A program made the translations under genes and the position numbers. A stretch of DNA of 64,000 nucleotides from contig CALUYO010000007.1 in the NCBI GenBank assembly GCA_944325005.1, forward strand, positions 21,623-85,622, written 5' to 3'. A model generated the notes under the pieces. The model did no database searches. It was not told where the DNA came from and saw nothing but the letters and a program-made list of their open reading frames with translations. This document shows, one piece after another, positions 54,273-62,048 of the stretch. Each line of letters opens with the position of its first letter. Position 1 is the stretch's first letter. This DNA comes from Candidatus Gastranaerophilales bacterium (GTDB lineage Bacteria; Cyanobacteriota; Vampirovibrionia; Gastranaerophilales; Gastranaerophilaceae).

Positions 54273-57200
54273 ATGCCAGGAAAGACTATAACAGTTGACG
54301 GTAACTACGCCGCAGCGCATATTGCGTATGCCTTGAGCGAAGTTTCCGCAATTTATCCTATCACTCCTTCGTCTACTATGGGAGAATGGATTGATGAATG
54401 GGCATCCCAGCACAAGAAAAATATCTGGGGTGAAGAAGTGAGAGTTGCTGAAATGCAATCAGAAGCAGGAGCAGCAGGTGCTGTTCACGGGGCTCTGGCT
54501 GCAGGTTCTTTAACCTCTACTTATACGGCTTCACAGGGACTATTATTAATGATCCCTGTAATGCACAAAATGGCAGGCGAAATGCTCCCGCACGTAATTC
54601 ATGTTGCAGCTCGTGCTATCGCCGCTCAATCTTTAGCTATTTTTGGTGATCATTCTGATGTTATGGGATGCCGTAACACAGGTTATGCAATGCTTGCAGC
54701 AAATTCAGTTCAAGAAGAGATGGATTTAGCACTTGTTGCTCACCTTTCAACTTATAAAGCTAAAGTTCCGTTCTTGCAATTCTTCGACGGTTTTAGAACT
54801 TCTCATGAAGTACACAAAATCGAAGAAATTTCTTATGAAGATATCGCAAAACTTGTTGAACCTAAATACATAGAAGAATTTAGAAACAGAGCAATGAGAC
54901 CTGAAGCACCTATTTGTAAAGTTGGTGCACAAAACACTGATGTTTACTTCCAGGGTCGTGAAACTGTTAACAAATACTACGATGCAGTTCCTGATATTGT
55001 TCAGGAATATATGGACAAAGTTGCTGCTGTAACAGGCAGACAATATCATCCGTTTGATTATGTCGGTGCTCCTGATGCTACTGATGTAATCGTTGCTATG
55101 GGGTCAGGTTGTGAAACTATTGAAGAAACAATTGAATACTTAAACGCTAAACGCGGAACTAAATATGGTTTAGTCAAAGTCAGATTATACAGACCGTTTG
55201 ACGTAAAACGTTTCTTAGAAGCTGTTCCTTCAACTGCAAAACGCGTTACTGTTCTTGACAGAACAAAAGAACCGGGCTCAATCGGAGAACCTTTATACTT
55301 AGACGTTGTAGCTGCTATGGAAGGCAAAGATGTTAGAATTATCGGCGGACGCTATGGTTTAGCTTCTAAAGAATTTACACCTTCTATGGTTCTTGCAGTT
55401 TACAAACATGCTGAAAAGAACGGTTTCCACGGATTTACAGTCGGTATCGAAGATGATGTAACTCACAAATCATTAAAAATTGAAGAACACATCGTTACAG
55501 AACCTGAAGGAACTACAAACTGTATGTTCTGGGGACTTGGTTCTGATGGTACAGTTGGTGCTAACAAAAACTCAATTAAGATTATCGGTCAATATACAAA
55601 CAAAGATGCTCAAGCATACTTTGCTTACGACTCTAAAAAATCTTTCGGTGTAACTGTTTCTCACCTTAGATTTGGCGACAAACCGATTAAATCAACTTAC
55701 CTTATCACAGCTCCTGACTTTGTATCATGCTCAGCTCATGCATACATCGGCAGATATGACCTGTTAAAAGGTATTAAAGAAGGCGGTACATTCTTACTTA
55801 ACAGCCCTTACACAAAAGACGAAGCATTCGCACATCTTACACGCGATATGCAAAAAACTATTATCGATAAGAAAATCAAATTCTACAATGTAGATGCTGA
55901 AAAACTTATCAAACAACAACCCGGCTTAAGAGGTAAAGGTGCAAACACTGTTATGATGGTTGCATACTTCAAAGTTTCAGGAATTATTCCGTTTGAACAG
56001 GCACTTGAAGGTATGAGAGAAATGACTAAGAAAACCTTCAAGAAAAAAGGCGATGATGTTGTTAACATGAACTTGGCATTGATTGATGCTGCAGTTGATG
56101 CAACTGAAGAAGTGCCAATTCCTTCAAGCCTTGACGGTGTTGGATGTGTTGACGATGTTAAATTAATCCCTGATAACGCATCCGATTTCGCTAAGAAAAT
56201 CATTGAACCTTCAATGAGACAAAAAGGCGATGATATTCCTGTTTCAGCTATGTCAATCGACGGTGTTATCCCGACAGGAACGGCTTGTCTTGAAAAACGC
56301 GGAATTGCACCGCGCGTTCCTCACTGGAATTCAGAATTCTGTATTCAATGCGGCATTTGTGCTTCAGCTTGTCCGCATGCTGCAATCAGAACAAAACTTA
56401 TCGAAGCAGATGATTTGAAAAATGCCCCGGCATCTTTCAATACAGTTGATGCTAAACCTAACGATCACGGCGAAAAATTCAAAGTTCAGGTTTACTGCAA
56501 AGATTGTACAGGCTGCGGTGTTTGTATAGATCAGTGCCCGATGGCTAAAAATCCTGAAAAAGCAGCTTTAACATGGTCTTCTATTGAAAAAGAAGAAGCT
56601 GCTTGCGAAATGGAAAACGAAAAATTCTTTGATGAATTGCCTGATAATGTAATGGGTAAAAACAATACCAATACAATTAAAGGTGCAATGCTTAGAAAAC
56701 CGTTATTCGAATTCTCAGGAGCATGCGCTGGCTGCGGTGAAACACCTTATGTAAAACTTGTTTCACAGTTGTTCGGAGAAAATGTTATCGTTGCTAACGC
56801 AACAGGTTGTTCTTCAATCTACTCAGGTACATTCCCGACAATTCCTTACACAAAAACAAAAGAAGGAAGAGGACCGGCTTGGGCTAACTCACTATTTGAA
56901 GACAATGCTGAATTCGGTTTTGGTATGAGATTAGCAGTAGACCAGAACAGAGCAACTTTAAAATCTTATGTAGAAAAAGTTCTTTCTAACGAAAAAGCAC
57001 CTGCTGATTTAAAAGAAGCTCTTGAAGGCGCTATGGCTCACTTCGAAAATTCAAAAACAGAAGAAGCAATTAAAGCACAGGATAAAGCTAAAGAAGTTAT
57101 CGCAAAATATGCAGATTGCGGATGTCATGATTTAGCTAAAGTTAGAGAGCTTCAAGACTACTTCACAGATAAATCTGTATGGATTATCGGTGGTGACGGC

Positions 57201-57809
57201 TGGGCAAACGATATCGGATACGGCGGTATTGACCACGTATTAGCTCAAGATAAAGATGTTAATATTCTTGTTCTTGATACCGAAGTTTACTCAAATACAG
57301 GCGGTCAGGCTTCTAAGTCAACTCCAACCGGTGCTGTTGCAAAATTCGCTACAGGCGGTAAGAGAACTTACAAGAAAAACATGGGCTTGATGAGTATGTC
57401 TTACGGTTATGTATATGTAGCATCAGTTGCATTGGGAGCAGACAGAGCTCAAACTCTTAAAGCATTCAAAGAAGCTGAAGCTTACAAAGGACCATCAATC
57501 ATCTTTGCTTATGCTCCTTGTATCGCTCACGGTATCGACATGAGCAAAACTCAAACTGAACAAAAACGTGCAGTTGAAGCAGGATACTTCCCATTATACA
57601 GATACAATCCTGCAAATCCTGATGCACCGTTCACATGGGATGCTAAAGATCCGAAAGGAAGCTATCAGGAATTCATCAGATCAGAAGGACGTTATAAATC
57701 TCTGATGAAAACAAACCCTGAAGCAGCAGAGGCTCTTTATGCACAGGCTGAAGAAGATGCAGCAAAACGTATGGCTGTATACAAAGCTGTAGGCGAATTG
57801 ATGAAATAA
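54273..57809 (+). CDS. nifJ: Pyruvate:ferredoxin (flavodoxin) oxidoreductase
   Basis: 1178 residues, full-length single-chain enzyme. Domain I YPITPSSTMGEWID, gamma domain, two [4Fe-4S] clusters (CIQCGICASACPH; CKDCTGCGVCIDQCP), cysteines CAGCGETPYVKL for the proximal cluster, and the TPP site GGDGWANDIGYGGIDH. Converts pyruvate to acetyl-CoA, CO2 and reduced ferredoxin. Strong ribosome site and codon use richer in GCT/GGT than its neighbours suggest high expression. Feeds electrons to the hydrogenase implied by hydG. Confidence 0.97.
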   Translation: MPGKTITVDGNYAAAHIAYALSEVSAIYPITPSSTMGEWIDEWASQHKKNIWGEEVRVAEMQSEAGAAGAVHGALAAGSLTSTYTASQGLLLMIPVMHKMAGEMLPHVIHVAARAIAAQSLAIFGDHSDVMGCRNTGYAMLAANSVQEEMDLALVAHLSTYKAKVPFLQFFDGFRTSHEVHKIEEISYEDIAKLVEPKYIEEFRNRAMRPEAPICKVGAQNTDVYFQGRETVNKYYDAVPDIVQEYMDKVAAVTGRQYHPFDYVGAPDATDVIVAMGSGCETIEETIEYLNAKRGTKYGLVKVRLYRPFDVKRFLEAVPSTAKRVTVLDRTKEPGSIGEPLYLDVVAAMEGKDVRIIGGRYGLASKEFTPSMVLAVYKHAEKNGFHGFTVGIEDDVTHKSLKIEEHIVTEPEGTTNCMFWGLGSDGTVGANKNSIKIIGQYTNKDAQAYFAYDSKKSFGVTVSHLRFGDKPIKSTYLITAPDFVSCSAHAYIGRYDLLKGIKEGGTFLLNSPYTKDEAFAHLTRDMQKTIIDKKIKFYNVDAEKLIKQQPGLRGKGANTVMMVAYFKVSGIIPFEQALEGMREMTKKTFKKKGDDVVNMNLALIDAAVDATEEVPIPSSLDGVGCVDDVKLIPDNASDFAKKIIEPSMRQKGDDIPVSAMSIDGVIPTGTACLEKRGIAPRVPHWNSEFCIQCGICASACPHAAIRTKLIEADDLKNAPASFNTVDAKPNDHGEKFKVQVYCKDCTGCGVCIDQCPMAKNPEKAALTWSSIEKEEAACEMENEKFFDELPDNVMGKNNTNTIKGAMLRKPLFEFSGACAGCGETPYVKLVSQLFGENVIVANATGCSSIYSGTFPTIPYTKTKEGRGPAWANSLFEDNAEFGFGMRLAVDQNRATLKSYVEKVLSNEKAPADLKEALEGAMAHFENSKTEEAIKAQDKAKEVIAKYADCGCHDLAKVRELQDYFTDKSVWIIGGDGWANDIGYGGIDHVLAQDKDVNILVLDTEVYSNTGGQASKSTPTGAVAKFATGGKRTYKKNMGLMSMSYGYVYVASVALGADRAQTLKAFKEAEAYKGPSIIFAYAPCIAHGIDMSKTQTEQKRAVEAGYFPLYRYNPANPDAPFTWDAKDPKGSYQEFIRSEGRYKSLMKTNPEAAEALYAQAEEDAAKRMAVYKAVGELMK

Positions 57810-57831
57810 GCCTTTAGGTGCAAAACAAACT

Positions 57832-57867
57832 AAAAAAGGTATCTCATTTCTTGAGATACCTTTTTTT
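57832..57867. terminator. Bidirectional terminator between nifJ and a prepilin
   Basis: AGGTATCTCA/TTGAGATACCT stem flanked by A and T runs. Confidence 0.85.
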
Positions 57868-57869
57868 AT

Positions 57870-58643
57870 TTATTTTTCTTTACATGTCTTTTTACCATCC
57901 CAGCTTAAATCATCACAATGTAAATAATCCATATTCTCATTTATTAATACCCAGGCAGTACACCAGATTCCACTATTATTCATAGGATTCTTGGCAAGAC
58001 ATTGATTCTCAAAACTCTCTGTCCATATTGTGTCCATAGGAGATCCGCCAGGACGCAAACCATCCTTAAATAATTTAAAAACGAATAAATCTCTTCCAAC
58101 CACATTAGGACGGGCAGGACCATTTATATCAATATAAATTAATGCACAGTCATTGTAAAAATTAGAATATCCATTACTACTTGCCTCTCCTACAGTAGCC
58201 TTACACCAATTCTGAGGATATTTATCACCTGCATAAGCCTGAATATAAACAGAAAAACCGCTATCAGTCAATAACTGAGTCCTCGGAGTAACTCTCCACT
58301 CAACATCTGTAGCAGTTTTATATGTGGGAGAAAAACATCTGTTATCATCAGAACGAGTGCATAATGCAACGTTTTTTATATATGGGACAATTGTTTGAAA
58401 TATCTTATCTGAACAAGTGTTCCAATCAGTAATCGGCACTTCACACCAGTTATTAACTTCACCATTTTCTGCCATTGCTGACAAAAATGCTTGACTAACC
58501 AGTGAATATGCAGACTTTAATTGAACAACAGTACGTTTTTCAACATAATTACCTATTTTTTGAGGGATTGTTAATGCTGCAACAATTCCTATAATACTAA
58601 GAGTTATTAATACTTCTGCAAGAGTAAAGCCAAAACTTTTCAT
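57870..58643 (-). CDS. Prepilin-type protein with tract-containing upstream leader ORF
   Basis: 257 residues from ATG 58643 (MKSFGFTLAEVLITLSIIG), cleavage G|FTLAEV, Glu at +5. The mature domain is large and cysteine-rich, with NGPARPNVVGRDLFVF and ending CDDLSWDGKKTC; disulphides are likely. ATAAGG precedes this ATG. Upstream lies a second start (58777) with the standard prepilin promoter and AAAGGAG, followed by the C10 tract. At C10 that ORF ends after 16 codons; at C11 it reads 45 codons in frame into this gene. So the tract may modulate this gene rather than switch it absolutely. Confidence 0.8.
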   Translation of the reverse strand: MKSFGFTLAEVLITLSIIGIVAALTIPQKIGNYVEKRTVVQLKSAYSLVSQAFLSAMAENGEVNNWCEVPITDWNTCSDKIFQTIVPYIKNVALCTRSDDNRCFSPTYKTATDVEWRVTPRTQLLTDSGFSVYIQAYAGDKYPQNWCKATVGEASSNGYSNFYNDCALIYIDINGPARPNVVGRDLFVFKLFKDGLRPGGSPMDTIWTESFENQCLAKNPMNNSGIWCTAWVLINENMDYLHCDDLSWDGKKTCKEK

Positions 58644-58665
58644 AAAACAAAACCTTATTATGTGA

Positions 58666-58677
58666 TGATATATATCA
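58666..58677. promoter_or_regulatory. 12-bp palindrome before the prepilin start
   Basis: TGATATATATCA, between the leader ORF and ATG 58643. Role unknown; short and AT-rich, so may be chance. Confidence 0.25.
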
Positions 58678-58726
58678 CTATAATAACAGTTTTTTATATT
58701 TTTTTCAAGTCCAGAAATTCTTGCTA

Positions 58727-58777
58727 TTAGCTTTGAAACGCCCCCCCCCCGGGACAGATAAGTTTAAAAATATTCAT
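58727..58777 (-). CDS. Short leader ORF with poly-G tract upstream of prepilin
   Basis: ATG 58777 with AAAGGAG 6 bases upstream reads MNIFKLICPGGGAFQS, then TAA. The start resembles the other prepilin starts (M-x-x-F-K ... GGG). It looks like a prepilin 5' cassette now separated from its pilin by about 80 bases. With C11 it fuses in frame to the downstream prepilin. Confidence 0.55.
   Translation of the reverse strand: MNIFKLICPGGGAFQS
58741..58750. repeat. C10 homopolymer tract upstream of prepilin
   Basis: Ten cytosines flanked by G, within the leader ORF. Confidence 0.9.
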
Positions 58778-58811
58778 TATAAGCTCCTTTCCATAACTTA
58801 TACTTTTATAT

Positions 58812-58840
58812 ATTATAACAAACATACGCCGCTTTTTCAA
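58812..58840 (-). promoter_or_regulatory. Promoter of leader ORF/prepilin
   Basis: Minus strand TTGAAA, 17-bp spacer, TATAAT, same as the other prepilin promoters. Confidence 0.75.
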
Positions 58841-58900
58841 CAAAAAAATGAAAGAGTTTATCAACTCTTTCATTTTTATAAATCAATAAAAAGTATTTCT

Positions 58901-59785
58901 TTACTCAACAGAAATATCGTTAACCTTTTGAATTACCTCTCCAGGCAAATCTTTCAAAGGATTTTTTACAAGAGCCAGATCCTCTCTATTTCTTGCATCT
59001 GTTTTCAGAAAGTCATTTTCCATAGCCAGTTCCCGCTGGCGTGCTTTTGCCAGATTTAACTGTTTTTCTTTAAGTTCACTGTAATTTTTATTAAATTCCC
59101 TGTTTACAGCTGAACCATGGCTTATAGAATGGAATAAACCACCAAGCAATAAAGCCTGCGGTGTCCAGGAAAGTGCGGTAGCACCAATATTCTTTAAAGC
59201 ATCCGGAGTTTTAGCAGATAAATTCTTAGCGCCTTTTTTCACTACACCTAATAATTTATTATGATTTAGGAATTTTGCAGTCTTGTCTGTAGCTTTTTGC
59301 ATAAATTTAGGAGCAGTTACAGAAGCAAGTTTTACAGCACCTTTATTAACAAGAGCAATAGCTCCGAGACCTGCCGCTAACATGGTACCGAGAGACAGGA
59401 ACGGATGTTCACGGTCAAATTTACGAACTTCAGGCGAAGCCTTGGAAAGTTCATTTTTAGCCATTCCGACTAAACCAACTGCCGCAAGAGAAGCTGCCCA
59501 TAAACCGCCAATTTTTAAACCGTTAGCCATTCTTGCAGCTAAGCCTGAAACCTCTTTTGAAAATATCTTTGTTTTACCTTTAGTAAAAACAGCAGCAGTT
59601 AAACCAGCCGCAACAGGTGCAGCTGCTATTAAACCATTCGTGATATTATTATGCTTTTTTTCATTAGCGCGGGACATAGTTTTTAAATATGCTGCGCGCT
59701 GAATTGAAGCATCGTCTAAATTTATAAGTTCATCAACTCTATCGCGTCTTCCTTGAAAATTAGGACCAACTGATGAAATTGCCAT
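58901..59785 (-). CDS. Multi-pass membrane protein of unknown function with N-terminal FxG motif
   Basis: 294 residues from ATG 59785 (MAISSVGPNFQGRRDRVDEL); an AGGT site lies 7 bases upstream. Four or more hydrophobic Ala/Gly-rich segments (GLIAAAPVAAGLTAAVF, IGGLWAASLAAVGLVGMA, LGTMLAAGLGAIALVN, ALSWTPQALLLGGLFH) separated by basic loops. The C-terminus is a charged helix (ELKEKQLNLAKARQRELAME). The NFQG motif near the N-terminus resembles motifs in proteins at 14218 and 27500. Family not recognised. Confidence 0.65.
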   Translation of the reverse strand: MAISSVGPNFQGRRDRVDELINLDDASIQRAAYLKTMSRANEKKHNNITNGLIAAAPVAAGLTAAVFTKGKTKIFSKEVSGLAARMANGLKIGGLWAASLAAVGLVGMAKNELSKASPEVRKFDREHPFLSLGTMLAAGLGAIALVNKGAVKLASVTAPKFMQKATDKTAKFLNHNKLLGVVKKGAKNLSAKTPDALKNIGATALSWTPQALLLGGLFHSISHGSAVNREFNKNYSELKEKQLNLAKARQRELAMENDFLKTDARNREDLALVKNPLKDLPGEVIQKVNDISVE

Positions 59786-59876
59786 ACACACACCTACACT
59801 TTCACAAATTAATTATACTTTATTAAAACCTAAAAGTAAAATTTTTTGCCAGTATTTAAAATTTTTGTTAAGAATA

Positions 59877-59905
59877 TTTACACATAAACATATTTCTAAT
59901 ATTAT
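59877..59905 (+). promoter_or_regulatory. Promoter of mtaB, probable leaderless start
   Basis: TTTACA, 17-bp spacer, TATTAT, 6 bases, ATG at 59912. Confidence 0.65.
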
Positions 59906-59911
59906 ACAGAC

Positions 59912-61204
59912 ATGAAAAAGTTTTACATTCACACAATGGGCTGTAAATCCAATCAGTTTGAAAGCTCAATAATAGCCGAAAATTTAGAAAATAACGGGAT
60001 TACAAATACAAGAAATCTTGAAGAAGCAGATTATTACATATTAAATTCCTGCACCGTTACCCATAAAAGTGATAATGAAGCAATATACCTGCTTCGCTCC
60101 GCAAAGCACAAAAATCCACATATAATAACAATTCTTACAGGGTGCGTAGCACAGATAGAAAAAGAAAAATTACTTGAAAATAATTTTATAGATTATGTAA
60201 TAGGAAACAATGAAAAACTTGAATTATATAATGTGTTGAAAAATAACCATGAAAACAAACACTGTATAGCTTCAGACATTATGAAACTGAATGAGTTTAC
60301 TAAAGCTGTGCTGGTTGATACAGCAAAAACCCGTGCAAACCTTAAAATTCAAGACGGATGCGATAACAGATGTTCTTATTGTATTATACCGTTTGCAAGA
60401 GGAAAAAGCAGAAGTGCAGATGAAGAATTTATCATTGAACAAATCAATAATTTTTCAAAACATGGTTTTAAAGAAGTTGTGCTTACCGGAATACATATCG
60501 GCCTATGGGGAAAAGAAAGCGGCTTAACTCTTCTTGATCTTCTAATAGAAATTGAACAGAAAACGACAATAGAACGCTATAGATTAGGATCTCTCAATCC
60601 GCATGAAATAACAGATGAAATGCTTGAATTCTTATCAAAATCAAAAAAATTCTGCCCTCATTTTCATCTTTCTTTGCAATCAGCATGTAATAAAACGCTT
60701 CGTTCAATGAACAGATTTTATACAGTAGAAGAATATCTTGCAAAAATAGAAAAAATAAACTCAATGTTTGAACTGCCGTTTCTAGGAAGCGATATCATAA
60801 CGGGATTTGCCGGAGAAACTGAAGAAGATTTTCATATAACTTTAGACAATCTAAAAAAATCGGGGCTTTCCAAAATCCATGTTTTTCCATACTCGCTAAG
60901 GCATGGGACAACGGGTGCGAATGCCGGAAATCAGGTGGATGAGAATATTAGACAAATTAGGGCCGATATTGTAAAAGCGCTGGCATTTATTAAACATACA
61001 GAATTTATTAAAAAAAATATTGGGAAAAAGCATGAAATACTTATTGAAAAACATCCGGACAAAAAAACAGGAATGCTTAAGGGAATTACAAGAAATTATT
61101 TAACAGTTATCTTAAATTCAAAAGATAAAACTCTTTTGAATACTCTTAGAGAAGTACAAATAACAAAATATGAAAACGGAAAAATATACGGAAATCTAAT
61201 ATAA
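59912..61204 (+). CDS. mtaB: tRNA (N6-threonylcarbamoyladenosine-37) methylthiotransferase
   Basis: 430 residues. N-terminal UPF0004 domain with Cys residues (HTMGCKSNQFES, NSCTVTHKSDNEA, TGCVAQ), radical SAM site KIQDGCDNRCSYCIIPFARG, and C-terminal TRAM-like region. The LNSCTVT and GKSRS motifs fit MtaB rather than MiaB or RimO. Adds methylthio to t6A37. Promoter -10 lies 6 bases before the ATG. Confidence 0.9.
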   Translation: MKKFYIHTMGCKSNQFESSIIAENLENNGITNTRNLEEADYYILNSCTVTHKSDNEAIYLLRSAKHKNPHIITILTGCVAQIEKEKLLENNFIDYVIGNNEKLELYNVLKNNHENKHCIASDIMKLNEFTKAVLVDTAKTRANLKIQDGCDNRCSYCIIPFARGKSRSADEEFIIEQINNFSKHGFKEVVLTGIHIGLWGKESGLTLLDLLIEIEQKTTIERYRLGSLNPHEITDEMLEFLSKSKKFCPHFHLSLQSACNKTLRSMNRFYTVEEYLAKIEKINSMFELPFLGSDIITGFAGETEEDFHITLDNLKKSGLSKIHVFPYSLRHGTTGANAGNQVDENIRQIRADIVKALAFIKHTEFIKKNIGKKHEILIEKHPDKKTGMLKGITRNYLTVILNSKDKTLLNTLREVQITKYENGKIYGNLI

Positions 61205-61232
61205 AAAAGGGCTCAATAAATGAGTCCTTTTT
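61204..61232. terminator. Bidirectional terminator
   Basis: AAAAAGGGCTCA/TGAGTCCTTTTT between convergent mtaB and the Bax-inhibitor family gene. Confidence 0.8.
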
Positions 61233-61237
61233 CCTAA

Positions 61238-61969
61238 TTAGTTTCTACTGTTAAGCTTTGCCAGGAGCCGCAGGATTTCGGTATAGAGCCATACCAGTGT
61301 AATCATAAGCCCCATAGCACCGTACCACTCATAATCTTTACTGAGCATATTTTGTGATGCTGATTCAATAAAGAAAAAATCCTGAATTAAAGACATTGAT
61401 GCAATAATAACAACAAATATACTAAATCCTATACCTACAGGACCAGTTTCCCAAATCAAAGGAATGCCTCGTCCGAAAAATGATGCTATAAATTGTATTA
61501 AATAAATTGCCAGAATAGAAAGCATAGAAGTCATTAAAACAGCCTGAAATTTTTCAGTATACCTTATTGTTCTTGTCTTATAAAGCATAAGCATAACAAA
61601 TAAGACTGCAAAAGTTGAAAGAATAGCCTGTAGCACAATTCCATGCCATTGAGCCTCAAAAAAAGCAGAAAAAGCACCTAACACCAGCCCTTCCATTAAT
61701 GCATAAGGAGCTGCCGTAAATTTCGCAAGCTTTATATTGAAGCATGTAACTAAAACAAGTATGAAACCTATTATTGCCCCGGCTCCTATCATTAAAGCAG
61801 TAAGACCTGGCGCTGTAAATAACGCATAAAGACTTATTGCCGCACCGGCAAGCAAACAGGCGAATAACATAAAAATTTTATTCACAGTTCCCTGAATTGT
61901 CATTGGCTCACCATCAAGAACAGTAGCCTGAGGTGAAAACCTGTCTTCATTTAATATTGGATTTGACAT
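61238..61969 (-). CDS. Bax inhibitor-1/YccA-like membrane protein
   Basis: 243 residues, seven hydrophobic segments. Family features: MTIQGTVNKIFMLFACLLAG, FEAQWHGIVLQAIL, IPLIWETGPVGIGFSIFVV and the terminal EWYGAMGLMITLVWLYTEILRLL with the acidic pair expected in the last helices. Possibly a pH-gated calcium leak channel, by homology. AAGGAG precedes the ATG. Confidence 0.85.
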   Translation of the reverse strand: MSNPILNEDRFSPQATVLDGEPMTIQGTVNKIFMLFACLLAGAAISLYALFTAPGLTALMIGAGAIIGFILVLVTCFNIKLAKFTAAPYALMEGLVLGAFSAFFEAQWHGIVLQAILSTFAVLFVMLMLYKTRTIRYTEKFQAVLMTSMLSILAIYLIQFIASFFGRGIPLIWETGPVGIGFSIFVVIIASMSLIQDFFFIESASQNMLSKDYEWYGAMGLMITLVWLYTEILRLLAKLNSRN

Positions 61970-62048
61970 AATTAACTCCTTCCTTTACCATGATTATATA
62001 CTACATTATCAAAAAAAACTATATCTTAATAATTAAATAAGGTTTGCT

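Noticed and set aside
1344..58750. Poly-C tracts as sequencing or assembly artefacts (dark-cycle poly-G or contig joins)
   Set aside because: They sit at the same place within homologous gene starts, with matching promoters, ribosome sites and leaders, and in a narrow length range. Exact lengths could still be off by one base.
59283..59702. Open frame of 139 codons on the + strand
   Set aside because: Antisense to the membrane protein at 58901-59785; Ala/Pro-rich shadow.
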